NCBI RefSeq assembly: GCF_037975245.1
Contig: NC_092578.1
Coordinates: 18,626,321 to 18,690,320, forward strand
From: Apostichopus japonicus
Taxonomy: Eukaryota; Echinodermata; Holothuroidea; Aspidochirotida; Stichopodidae
Length of the DNA: 64,000 bases
Direction of reading: 5' to 3'
In this document: in pieces, positions 54,706-64,000 of the stretch
How positions within the stretch are numbered: position 1 is the stretch's first letter
How the letters are laid out: each line of letters begins with the position of its first letter
Program-made: the position numbers and the translations under genes
Notes under the pieces: model-generated
Database searches by the model: none
What the model was told of the DNA's origin: nothing
Seen by the model: only the letters and a program-made list of their open reading frames with translations

Positions 54706-55659
54706 TGATATCATGTTTGAGTTTCAATTTATACGAGACATTTTTAAATGTTTGATTCTATCCGGCAGCAGGACAAAGAACGACCTCACGATTGCAAGTG
54801 AGTTTATAATATTTTCATCTTTCATATTGTTCGTGAACTTACAACTGACAAAAATCACCAGAAAGAAATCTCTTTTTGCAAATTAGTCTGAATATATATT
54901 GATCTTGTTTCAACTCGCAAAAAAGATGTGGAAGTTGTAAAAACCCATAAACTATTGGTGTCCGATTATCATATGAAGCAATACACATTGAATTCTAACC
55001 GTTAATGAATACATTAAAGATCAACAAAACTATGATTATGTTCGTATTTCGAGTCAGGTTAAAACATTTACATTTGATATCGTATTTACAACCAATTTCC
55101 TAGTCGGTCGAGAGTACACCCTAAACGACTCTCAAAGAAAACTTACCAATTATCAGATAGATTGACCGACAGACAGCAGGTGTTGGTCCAGGTGTTTGTG
55201 GGTTGTACACCGCGACCCACCCCCACCCCACCCACTCCCACTCCCACCCTTATAAGTAGTAATAATCACAACCTTGCATCTAGACCTAATTTATAGCTTA
55301 ACAAGCCTCAGAATGAGCCATCATTCATGCCTAAAATATTTTATTTCTTTTTTTCTGGGCGACGAACTACAGACCTTCTTGTACAGAAGTCAGCTCCAAT
55401 GACCTCAGGGCCACACCCCTCTTTAAAATCTTGGAACATCCCCTGCACAGACAGATATCATTTTATACTACCTACAAAAGGCAATACAGTTTCTTGTTTG
55501 CAATTACATAGAGGATAACATTTTAGGGGTGAAGTTATTGAAGGTGGACAATCAATAAACCCTTTGCTTGGTGCCCCCCTACCCTTCCCCTTTTACGATC
55601 ACTATTTATGGACCTTTTTCTGCCTCTGACAAATATACACAAGTATATAATTCACTCTG
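54706..55659. repeat. 0.95-kb direct duplication, copy A
   Basis: Aligns base for base, with scattered substitutions and short indels, to 63051-64000, starting at 'tgatatcatgtttga' in both. The unit has no convincing ORF. It contains a C-rich stretch followed by 'cccttataagtag', a TATA-like sequence. The upstream flanks differ, so 54706 is a true left boundary. Confidence 0.92.
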
Positions 55660-55700
55660 TGAGACCATCCCATACGAGCAGGTTTATTGTACTCTAGGAT

Positions 55701-56014
55701 CAGGCGCGTAGCCAAGGGGGGGGGGCGAAGGGGGGAAGCCTCCCCCTTGAGCATATTTTTTAATTTTTTTTTTTAAATGTCTTTAAAGATATCGCTAGTA
55801 ATTTCAAATGAGAAAATGCTAAGAAGCAACTTACAAGGCCTGGGAAGTGCCATTTCCAGCGATCTGGGGGGCATTTTCAGCCAAAATTTTCTTGTACGCT
55901 TCGCGCCATATGTGGTGGCGCTACGCTTAGATAGTTTGCATAGCCATTTCTACGGCTCTGATAATTTGCCTACATTTTCGCCCCTCCCTTGGCAAATTCC
56001 TGGCTACGCGCCTG
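55701..56014. mobile_element. Non-autonomous hAT-type element with perfect 8-bp TSD
   Basis: The 314-bp element starts CAGGCGCGTAGCCA and ends TGGCTACGCGCCTG, a perfect 14-bp terminal inverted repeat. It is flanked by TCTAGGAT at 55693-55700 and 56015-56022. No ORF for a transposase. It shares the internal 'cttgtacgcttcgcgcca...gtggtggcgct' segment with the element at 37568-37964, so the two are members of one family. Confidence 0.93.
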
Positions 56015-56259
56015 TCTAGGATTTCCCAGATATGAGCCCCCTGCATAGTTAAATCTATGGTAACATTAAATATATTCCAGATTTTTCCTCCCAACCCCCC
56101 CTCCATCCCCCACCTCCAATCAACCCCACACAACTTAAATGTAGTTATAGCCTAAATATGCCTCAAACGTTTGAACATGGGAGTCGGTTTTAGCGATCAG
56201 ACGGCACCTTAGCTCTCCTTTATTAATATCCTCGATCAGCCACTGGATCTCCCTCTGAT

Positions 56260-56430
56260 CAGCGACGTAGCCAGGGATGTGAAAGGGGGAGCACTTTTTG
56301 CGATTGATATGGATTTTCAAAGTTGTAGGCACGACTATCTGAGCGGAGCGCCACCATCGAATGGCGCGGAGCGTACAAGAAAATTGTTGGTTTTACAAAC
56401 CCCCCAGATGGCCGGAAATGGCCCTTCCCT
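56260..56430 (-). mobile_element. Inverted, degenerate copy of the same hAT-type family
   Basis: The end CAGCGACGTAGCCAGGG at 56260 resembles the terminal repeat of the element 250 bases upstream. The following sequence, including 'gagcggagcgccaccatcga' and 'gcggagcgtacaagaaaatt', is the reverse complement of that element's interior. A possible partner end, CTGGCTACGGCCCTG, is at about 57213-57227, but no target duplication supports it, so the right boundary is unknown. Confidence 0.7.
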
Positions 56431-57966
56431 AGTGTTCATTCTGGTTCCCTGGCCTCTTGCTAACTTGAGACACCTAATTCAATATCACTTTTAAACCCAA
56501 AAAACAAACGAGTTAAAATAGTACGTAATTCAATAATACATAATGTATTAAAATTAGCAAGTTACACAAGGGCGGCAGAAGCACTTTTAATCTGGGGGGG
56601 GGGGGCACCGACGTCAAAGGGCACTTTGCAGAAATTTGATTGGACTGATGCAGCCTGATATTTAGTACCCTTTATAAATCTTATTGTATTATCTTATTTG
56701 CGTATACACATCACTCCGTCAACGCCCCCCCCCCCGTCTTAGTAGTCTTACTTTTCAACTTCTGATACTTGTAGATACAAAGATAGGCCAGACATGTCTT
56801 TGATACAACCATAGCCAGTATTTGTCTTTGGTACAACTGTAGCTAGTAAATGTTTATCGAAAACACATATAAAGTCTGTTAATCAACGATAGGCTTATTT
56901 GACTGTGGAATGTTCTCAACTGAAATTTTATCTGCGTAAACGGGTTCTTAAGTAGATGTTAAAAAAACTGACAAGATCGTATCCTAGTCTTTTTCGGCGG
57001 GTAGAGTATTGAATGAAACGGCACGCGATATGAATGACAGCCTAGATGACAGAAGAATAGGTCACCTAATTTAGCCATAATCTTGGTACGTTCATTTCAA
57101 TAGTTTTTCCTGTCTAGACTCTTAAACTCGTCCAGCAAGCTTATGGATTTGAAGTTTTAATAAAAAAGATAACTTGGCCAAAAAAGTGTAGGCCCGGGCC
57201 TACAGTGCTACATACTGGCTACGGCCCTGATAGTTCTAAATTAGGATTAGATCTCTTACTGAAATATCGCTGACCTAATAAGGTGATCAAGAGTACAAGT
57301 TTTATGTAGAAAAATGGCACATTTTTAACCTGAGGAAAAGTGGGGGGGGCACCTTTCAAGTTTGAATAAGTGTTTCTTTACGAATCGATATGTAAGGAAT
57401 TTTAACACAGGATATTGTAACACATGTATAAGGAAGTTTCGACACTGTCGTACCCGATGGCAATTGTATGTATGTGTATGTATGTGGTTTATGTGTATAT
57501 ATGTCTGTGATGCTGAAGTCATGCAGCTAATACATGCCCTTAATTAAAGGGTTTGTATTGCTTAGGCCAGAGGAGATAAAAAAAAAGGTGAAGAACATGG
57601 AAGTTGTTAACACGACATCTCAAGAGGGAGACAATAGGTTGAATTTCTTGTTTGTAGCTTTTAATACGTCCGAAGCCATCGCAATATGAGAATAAAAGTT
57701 GTAACTGGGCAAACTTTAGATGAAAACACACTTAACATTCTTCAGTATTGCCCCCGAAATTTGCTAGAAAAGTCAGACAATAGTCACCGCCATTTTAACA
57801 AACGTGTCACTGCAAATCTAAAAGTCGTAATCCACACGGAGATATTTAACATATTTAACACTCCTTTATGGATTAGATCGAGGATCATAGACAATATATA
57901 GGTAAATGCTGTTATAAATTAGTTTTTAAAACAATGGGCCAATACTTGGTGACCCTTAATGTGTTT

Positions 57967-57969
<3 letters not shown>

Positions 57970-58063
<94 letters not shown>

Positions 58064-58089
58064 TATATATAGATATATATATATATATT
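57970..58089. repeat. (TA)n microsatellite
   Basis: About 120 bases of alternating TA with two GATA-type interruptions near the 3' end. Confidence 0.97.
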
Positions 58090-59183
58090 ATGAAGCATCA
58101 CTTTTGCAGAACACATGCACTTAAAAGTTCAATTGATGAATGTCCATTTTTGTGCGAATACGACAAATGTTGGGGGGGGGGGTGGACGAACCTAATGAGG
58201 CTTAAGGTTTTGCAATATTGTAAAGCGCTAAATTTGCCCTAGGGTGTATACACAAGTAAGGTGCGATATATGTTCAAATTTTAAATGGAAAGATATGAAC
58301 GAATCATTAATGCGGCGTAGACATATGTGTCACAGATCAAATGAAGGCTCCCAAAGCTCATCCAACAGGCTGGTATAGTCCATGGCTTCACCATACCACC
58401 CTTTACCCCCACCCCCACCAACTACGTCTACGTGTGTGTGCATTAATTCAGAAGCAAATTTTACTTCAACTTTTCGTGGTTTTGATAAAGCAAAACTAGT
58501 TAAAAGTACAACACAGATGGGAAGTATTTTATATTAATATATTGTAACCACGTTTCAAGCAATGTTTACATTCAATGCGGAAAATCTTACGAAATGACCA
58601 TTATGGTCCTTTTAGCACAATATTGCATTTTCTACATACTTATAGTGACATTTAATGCAGTGTTTGTATACTACACGTTAACGCTCTATATATAACACTT
58701 ACAATCTAGTTATTGAAAATTGATAGTGAAATTGAAACATTTATAATAGCGCACTTTGCACAAAACACCCAAAACATGGACATGGAAAAGTAATTTAGTC
58801 AACTCGCCAAGTACATTGTATATCTTAAAGATTATCATATTTACATTATATATGGAAAAGAGTAAATAAAATTGTAAAAATTGCTTCTTTGTAATTTCTT
58901 ATATAGATATTATATATTTTCAATTTCCGTTATACGCACGAACTCATGTGCTCAAATTATTGCGTTATACCATAGTTTCTATTACGGTTTCAATGAGACC
59001 TTTATTTCCTTAGTATCACTTTGCTCGCATAACTAGCAGTGTAAAGCATATCAATACGCTGTACTGCTTTCACCAACTCTAAAGGCAACATGTACAATTA
59101 CTTCCTCAAACCATGCATCATGGGCACCAATACAAGTAAAATAACGGCTGCAGTTTAATTGCCAGAAAGTGAAAGCTTTGTTA

Positions 59184-59223
59184 AACCATGGAGCTATAAA
59201 CCTGGGTTTATAGCTCCATGGTT
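59184..59223. repeat. Perfect palindrome, 19-bp arms
   Basis: AACCATGGAGCTATAAACC is followed after two bases (TG) by its exact reverse complement. It lies 300 bases downstream of the GPCR stop codon on the transcript strand and could form a hairpin in the 3' UTR or terminate a foldback element. Confidence 0.9.
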
Positions 59224-59519
59224 AAATTTGTCTGCATTGAACTTGTTTTGCGGTTAAAATTAACTCAAATTTGGTTGGATACATATACAGGTACCACTAC
59301 AGTGATGGATGAAATATTTGCCTAAATTTTTTTGAGATTGTCAAAAGGCACGTTTGTTTTATTTCAATGATTAAGTATTTCACTGAAACATTTTAGAAAA
59401 TTGTAAAATGACTACTTGAGCCATCCATACTACACTTGCAGAATAATAAAATAACTTGAACTCTAGCCCTCTTTTGGGGTTCGGGCGGGGGTGAGGGGCG
59501 GTTCAAATATGAAATTTAC

Positions 59520-60602
59520 TTAAAGTTTGGTATCACTGGTGGAGATTTCTCTTCTTTGAGATGTTGCCTCTAATTTTTCAGTTTTACTTTGACAGAGTCT
59601 CTTCAAAAGGTTACATCTCTGAGGTACCTTACTGAACTTGCAACAAAGGATGCACTTAATGACTTCCTTGAAATTTGGATGCCAGAAGCCATATATGACG
59701 GGGTTGACACAGCTGTTCGAGGTAACACACAAAGCAGCCCATGGAATAAAGGCGTATAACCCTGGGATAGCATAGGTTAAAACGTATGGTATTATACACA
59801 AAACATATGCGCATACGATGACGAACAGATTTTTCGTTACTTTAATTTGGCGGTTGTTTATTTCTTTTGTATTGCCAGGTGCCTTTGAAGAGGGTTTCGA
59901 CTTTTTGTACTTGATTTGTGTTTGTCCAGATTTAATGAGAAAACGAAAGATGGAAATGTAAGAGAATATTATTACAATTAGACAAGTAACAGGTAACAAT
60001 GTCAGTCTCACAGCTGTGTAATACAACGTTAGTTCGTTGTCCGAATTAAGTGTACATACGCGATAACGCTTGGAATATCCCAGAGCACCTACTCCAAAAA
60101 AAGGGAGTATAAATGTTACCAAGGCAACATATGTCCAACTTAACATTACCATCAGGCTGATATTTCTCTTACAGTATAATTTCAAGTACGCATTCTTAGA
60201 TTTAGTTAACAAGTAAAATCGATTTAGAGCTATCATTGCCAAGTTAACCACACTAGCAGAAAACATGATGTAAGTTAAACCGGACAGTGCCGCACAGAAG
60301 CCGTGCGAGAATGGTAAATCATCACTGATGTAAGTAGCCGCCAGAAATGGCAACGTCGAACAACCCATGAAATCAGAAATGGCTAAGTTTACGACAAATA
60401 CATTCGTCGTCGTTTGTAGTTTACGGGAGACGAAGACCGAGGAAACCACCAGACCATTTCCAAACATACCGATCACAGTAATTATCAGGTAACCCAGGGC
60501 TATGAGTCGGCGTTGAGTAGGATCGTCAAAATAGAATAACCACTCCGTTGTCAAGATTTCGTTTGAAATTGTACCGTATGTTGATGTATTATCATTATCC
60601 AT
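59520..60602 (-). CDS. Class A (rhodopsin-like) orphan GPCR, 360 aa
   Basis: Seven-helix plasma-membrane receptor encoded in one coding exon. Visible landmarks: GNGLV in TM1 (N49), NLAISDF in TM2 (D77), C103 at the start of TM3 and C183 in the second extracellular loop (likely disulphide), NRF at 127-129 in place of DRY, W156 in TM4, CIIP at 269-272 in place of CWxP, and NPVIY at 300-304 in TM7. A short helix 8 with cysteines (317-321) follows. An N-glycosylation site is at N5. On the minus strand a TTTCAG acceptor at 60621 lies 18 bases before the ATG, so a 5' UTR intron is likely. The NRF form and overall look suggest the melatonin-receptor/moody/GPR84-like neighbourhood of class A; the ligand is unknown. 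Confidence 0.93.
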   Translation of the reverse strand: MDNDNTSTYGTISNEILTTEWLFYFDDPTQRRLIALGYLIITVIGMFGNGLVVSSVFVSRKLQTTTNVFVVNLAISDFMGCSTLPFLAATYISDDLPFSHGFCAALSGLTYIMFSASVVNLAMIALNRFYLLTKSKNAYLKLYCKRNISLMVMLSWTYVALVTFILPFFGVGALGYSKRYRVCTLNSDNELTLYYTAVRLTLLPVTCLIVIIFSYISIFRFLIKSGQTQIKYKKSKPSSKAPGNTKEINNRQIKVTKNLFVIVCAYVLCIIPYVLTYAIPGLYAFIPWAALCVTSNSCVNPVIYGFWHPNFKEVIKCILCCKFSKVPQRCNLLKRLCQSKTEKLEATSQRREISTSDTKL

Positions 60603-60620
60603 AGTAGCTAATAGTCATAC

Positions 60621-60632
60621 CTGAAATGCAGA
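60621..60632 (-). promoter_or_regulatory. Probable splice acceptor of a 5' UTR intron (GPCR gene)
   Basis: On the minus strand a T-rich tract leads to TGCATTTCAG, with the exon resuming at 60620 and the start codon at 60602. The upstream non-coding exon could not be located. Confidence 0.55.
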
Positions 60633-62820
60633 CAAAAAAATTATCCTTGTTATGGGTATAAAAAGGATGTTTGAAATATTTTAGACTCCTCATGGGAACG
60701 AACAACTTGTCACAATTTCTGGTGAGTTGCTTGTACTTTGTTTTGTTTTTTGTCAGGGGTAAGTATCTCAACATGGTTTCTCAGTTGTGTAGTTAAGACC
60801 TTTTTATACTAATTTTCTTCGGTCTACTTTTATCACTCAACTTTACGTTAAAATATGAGTCGCTTACAACCAGAACGTTTCTTCCATCGCTCCCCCACCA
60901 CCACCCCATCCTCGCCCCCCCCCCCCCCGCCCTCCGGTTCTAAAGAGGTCCTTTCTTACCTGAGACAGGCGTCAAAACTCTCAACACGCGTTGCACGTCT
61001 GTTGAACCTCGTGACTGTGCGTTTTCACTCTATGCAATGCACATACGTCTATGCCCTCTCCATACATCGACCGAACTGATAATCATCCCGTGACGGCTAT
61101 TAAGTTTGATGGGAGGAAGCTTGCTGCCCTCCACATTTTAGATGAGATAGATCAAATGGAAAGAGGAAATTCCCAAATTTATGCTCCAAGTAATGTGTGC
61201 TTCATGCATGTAACGTCGTAGGCATGCATTGTTAATAATATAGTAATTTTTTTTTTCGTTTGATGCCATATGCGTTAGACCTTTATTATATACGTACATA
61301 ATAATATATTTAAATTACAAATAATTTATAACAATAACTTAATCCTATAGCAAATACTCGTATATGAACAAGAAAGGTTCTTGTGTTATATTTTTTACGT
61401 AGGGCATACAAAATGACCAAGTCAACAGTAACTCGTTTGAAGACGACCTATAACGATGTTAAGGTTTCTATCATTATTTCACCGAATGTTGAAACGTTGA
61501 CGAATATGTTCGTCGCTAATGTAGCAAATTTCAGATGTCATTGGCAATATTAATATTTGTGGTAGTTACTTATTTTAGTTACGATCCACCATATACCCGG
61601 GAACCCCTGGTAACCCCTGCGTCGTAATAGTAAGTATCATCTACGTCATGTTTGTGGCGGGTGCCCATATCCTTATGATACTTGTAAAATATATTATCTG
61701 ATGACCCATAACCGTGCAGACAGTGGCGTCGCCAAGGGGGGCCAGGGGGGCACGTGCCCCCTGGAAAACCTGGTGCCCCCCCCCCCGAGTGCCCCTCCAT
61801 CTGAGATTTGGGTTGGTAAAAATATATATATATTTTGTTATATTCAACTCCCATCATCTGAGTTGGTTTTTCATAAGGACAAAGAAGCACAGTAATTCGT
61901 ATTTTCTTCAAATGAGCTGCGAAAAAATGAAAAAGTTTATCCTTGACCGTCGGGTATCGAAGTCGTAACCCGCGCCATCACAACAGGTGTCGATATTTAC
62001 ATTGAATGTGTTAGTGCTCACGCCATACCAGCGGCTATACACGTCGAACCTGTTACATCTTAATAGATAATGGGAGAAAACGAGAAGGACAAGAAAGGAG
62101 TCGGGGGTCATGTACACATTAATTCAACAAGTGTACGTTCTATTGATAGGGTTAGGCATAATATCGACAGCATGTGGTTCATATCCTCTGCAAAATTCTG
62201 CGCGTTGTTAAAATCATTACCTCAAAAATAGCAATTTCTGGAGATATCTTCAGATCGAATTAAGCATCAAATGTGGCACCATTTTGCATCTAGCCCATCC
62301 TTCGTGTGCGAAAATTTTCCAAAGGGGAGGGGGGCACCTTCTCCCCTTAGACCCCTCCCCCAGGACGGCGATCCGTATCCACCTAAGTGCCCCCCATCAA
62401 ATGCTGGTGCCCCCCCCTGTGCCCCCAGACTGAAAAGTCTGGTGACGCCACTGCGTGTAGACTACATGATTTTATAAGTATAGGGCGTGTCACTATAATG
62501 ATCAATATTTATTAGTTGGGTGTATGTATCTACATTAGTCTGTGGCCCTCCTATCCTTTGGATAGGTGAGCCGGGGTACTCCAAACATTACCGAACATGT
62601 GCGGTTTATCTTGATAATCCGTTAACAAAGTATGATATACTTATACGAGTTGCTTAGGGGTTGGTTCCATGCATCGTCATGACAACCATTTGCTACTCTT
62701 CCATATTTGATTTTGTTCACAAATCCAGTCAAAATTAGAGAAAATACAAATTAGCAAATAGATGGCGCTCTAGTTAATCTGTTAAATGACAAATGAACGT
62801 AATTAAGAAAATGTTTAATT
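60633..62820. other. Region upstream of the GPCR gene
   Basis: No gene was recognised. It should hold the GPCR promoter and non-coding first exon. It contains a C run at about 60915, AT-rich sequence around 61240-61390, and a hAT-type element at 61721-62453. Confidence 0.55.
61721..62453. mobile_element. Non-autonomous hAT-type element with imperfect 8-bp TSD
   Basis: The 733-bp element begins CAGTGGCGTCGCCA and ends TGGTGACGCCACTG, which pair at 13 of 14 positions. Flanks are CGTGCAGA (61713-61720) and CGTGTAGA (62454-62461), an 8-bp duplication with one mismatch. Subterminal regions are rich in 'gtgcccccc' segments on both sides. No transposase ORF. It differs from the 37568/55701 family in its interior. 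Confidence 0.85.
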
Positions 62821-62879
62821 ATGTGTGTTTATGTTGGTTTAATAACGACTCCATATTTATTTTATTTGTTTTCCTTTCT

Positions 62880-63008
62880 ACGCCAAGCTCCGGCTCTCTT
62901 TCACCTGCGACCTTTGGCAAATGTATACATCACTGCAAAAAGCTGTGCCAATCCCTTCTTTAACGGATTTGGCATCCACAGTTTAAGGAAATGTTCAAGT
63001 ATTAAATA
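62880..63008 (+). pseudogene. GPCR TM7/helix-8 relic with a one-base frameshift
   Basis: The plus strand reads LANVYITAKSCANPFFNGF and then, after a one-base shift in a T run near 62970, WHPQFKEMFKY and a stop. The receptor at 59520-60602 has CVTSNSCVNPVIYGF and WHPNFKEVIK at the same place, so this is a fragment of a related class A receptor on the opposite strand. No other helices are visible upstream. A pyrimidine-rich stretch just before it could be an old splice acceptor. A sequencing error at the T run cannot be excluded. Confidence 0.7.
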
Positions 63009-63050
63009 GGTACTACAAAAGTTTATGAGACGAAACTTTTCAAGTCACGA

Positions 63051-64000
63051 TGATATCATGTTTGATTTTCAATTTAGACGAGACATTTTTAAGTTTTGAT
63101 TCTATCCGGCAGCAGATCAAAGAACGACCTCACGAATGGCAAGTGAGTTTATAATATTTTCATCTTTCATATTGTTCGTGAACTTACAACTGACAAAAAT
63201 CACCAGAAAGAAATCTCTTTTTGCAAATTAGTCTGAATATATATTGATCTTGTTTCAACTCGCAAAAAAGATGTGGAAGTTGTAAAAACCCATGAACTAT
63301 TGGTGTCCGATTATCATATGAAGCAATACACATTGAATTCTAACCGTTAATGCATACATTAAAGATCAACAAACTATGATTATGTTTGTATCTCCTGTCT
63401 CGTTAAAACATGTACATTGGATATCGTATTTACAACCAATTTCTTAGTCGGTCGAGAGTACACCCTAAATGACTCCCAAAGAAAACTTACCAAGTATCAG
63501 ATAGATTGACCGACAGACAGCAGGCGTTGGTCCAGGTGGTTGTGCGTTGTACACCGCGACCCCCCACCCCCACCCCACCACACCCCCACCCTTATAAGTA
63601 GTTATAATCACAACCTTGCATCTAGACCTAATTTATAGCTTAATAAGCCTCAGAATGAGCCATCATTCATGCCTAAAATATTTTATTTCTTTTTTCTGGG
63701 TGACAAACCACAGACCTTCTTTACAGAAGTCAGCTTCAATGACCTTAGGGCCACACCCCTCTTTACTATCTTGGAACAGCCCCTGCACAGACAGATATCA
63801 TTTTATACTACCTACACAAGGCAATACAGTTTCTTGTTTGCAATTACATAGAGGATAACATTTTAGGGGTGAAGTAATTGAGGGTGGACAATGAATAAAC
63901 CAGTTGCTTTTTGCCCCCTTCCCCCTCTCCCCTTTTACGATCACCATTTATGGACCTTTTCTGCCTCTGACAAATATATACAAGTATATCATTCACTCTG
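63051..64000. repeat. 0.95-kb direct duplication, copy B (runs off the window)
   Basis: Second copy of 54706-55659, in the same orientation and 8.35 kb away. It starts only about 40 bases after the GPCR relic. Homology continues to the last base of the window, so the right boundary is not visible. Confidence 0.92.

Larger units (their letters stand above)
54353..59519. other. Intergenic, repeat-rich region between DCAF13 and the GPCR
   Basis: No gene was recognised. Contents: copy A of a 0.95-kb duplication (54706-55659), a hAT-type element with perfect TSD (55701-56014), an inverted degenerate relative (from 56260), a (TA)n run (57970-58089), G and C runs (54487, 55718, 56595, 56725, 58172), and a 19-bp-arm palindrome (59184-59223). 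Confidence 0.6.

Noticed and set aside
54706-64000. The two 0.95-kb copies as LTRs of one retrotransposon
   Set aside because: The interval between them holds an intact opposite-strand GPCR and independent hAT insertions, not gag/pol, and no tRNA primer site or TG...CA ends were seen.

Overview
The window is nuclear DNA from an animal. It is AT-rich, with long introns bounded by GT/AG splice sites, abundant microsatellites and homopolymer C/G runs, and many small transposon relics. The gene content (a golgin-245 orthologue, a DCAF13/SOF1 orthologue, tandem intronless LRR receptors, an intronless-CDS rhodopsin-class GPCR) and the style of the repeats suggest an invertebrate deuterostome, most likely an echinoderm such as a sea cucumber. 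That taxonomic placement is inference from protein similarity remembered, not from a search.

Layout. 1-5520: intergenic sequence with a duplicated 0.3 kb repeat and a dead non-LTR retrotransposon tail. 5521-35385 (minus): a complete golgin-245/GOLGA4-like gene; twenty coding exons were placed by hand with consistent splice phases, giving about 2,200 residues from an N-terminal MFKKMKKDIAQ motif to a C-terminal GRIP domain, with one 3.9 kb exon carrying most of the coiled coil. 35386-38785: intergenic, with a long hairpin-forming element and a hAT-type element with a perfect 8-bp target-site duplication. 38786-46086 (plus): two tandem single-exon genes for type I membrane LRR receptors (737 and 910 residues). 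They are nearly identical over the first 133 codons and strongly diverged after that. 48689-54085 (plus): a nine-exon DCAF13 (WDSOF1) gene encoding 447 residues. 54086-59519: repeat-rich, with a tandem repeat at the DCAF13 stop codon, one arm of a duplicated block of about 0.95 kb, and hAT-type elements. 59520-60602 (minus): a 360-residue class A GPCR. 60603-64000: a third hAT-type element, a frameshifted relic of a GPCR TM7 segment, and the second arm of the 0.95 kb duplication, which runs off the window.

The genes do not form a pathway. Golgin-245 tethers endosome-derived vesicles at the trans-Golgi, DCAF13 acts in 18S rRNA maturation and as a CUL4-DDB1 receptor, and the LRR and GPCR genes encode cell-surface receptors. 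The most unusual part is the LRR pair: a sharp block of near identity that starts at the start codon, array growth in exact 144-nt (two-LRR) units, divergent ectodomains, and tyrosine-bearing tails. This fits a diversifying, probably innate-immune or recognition, receptor family, but that function is inferred.
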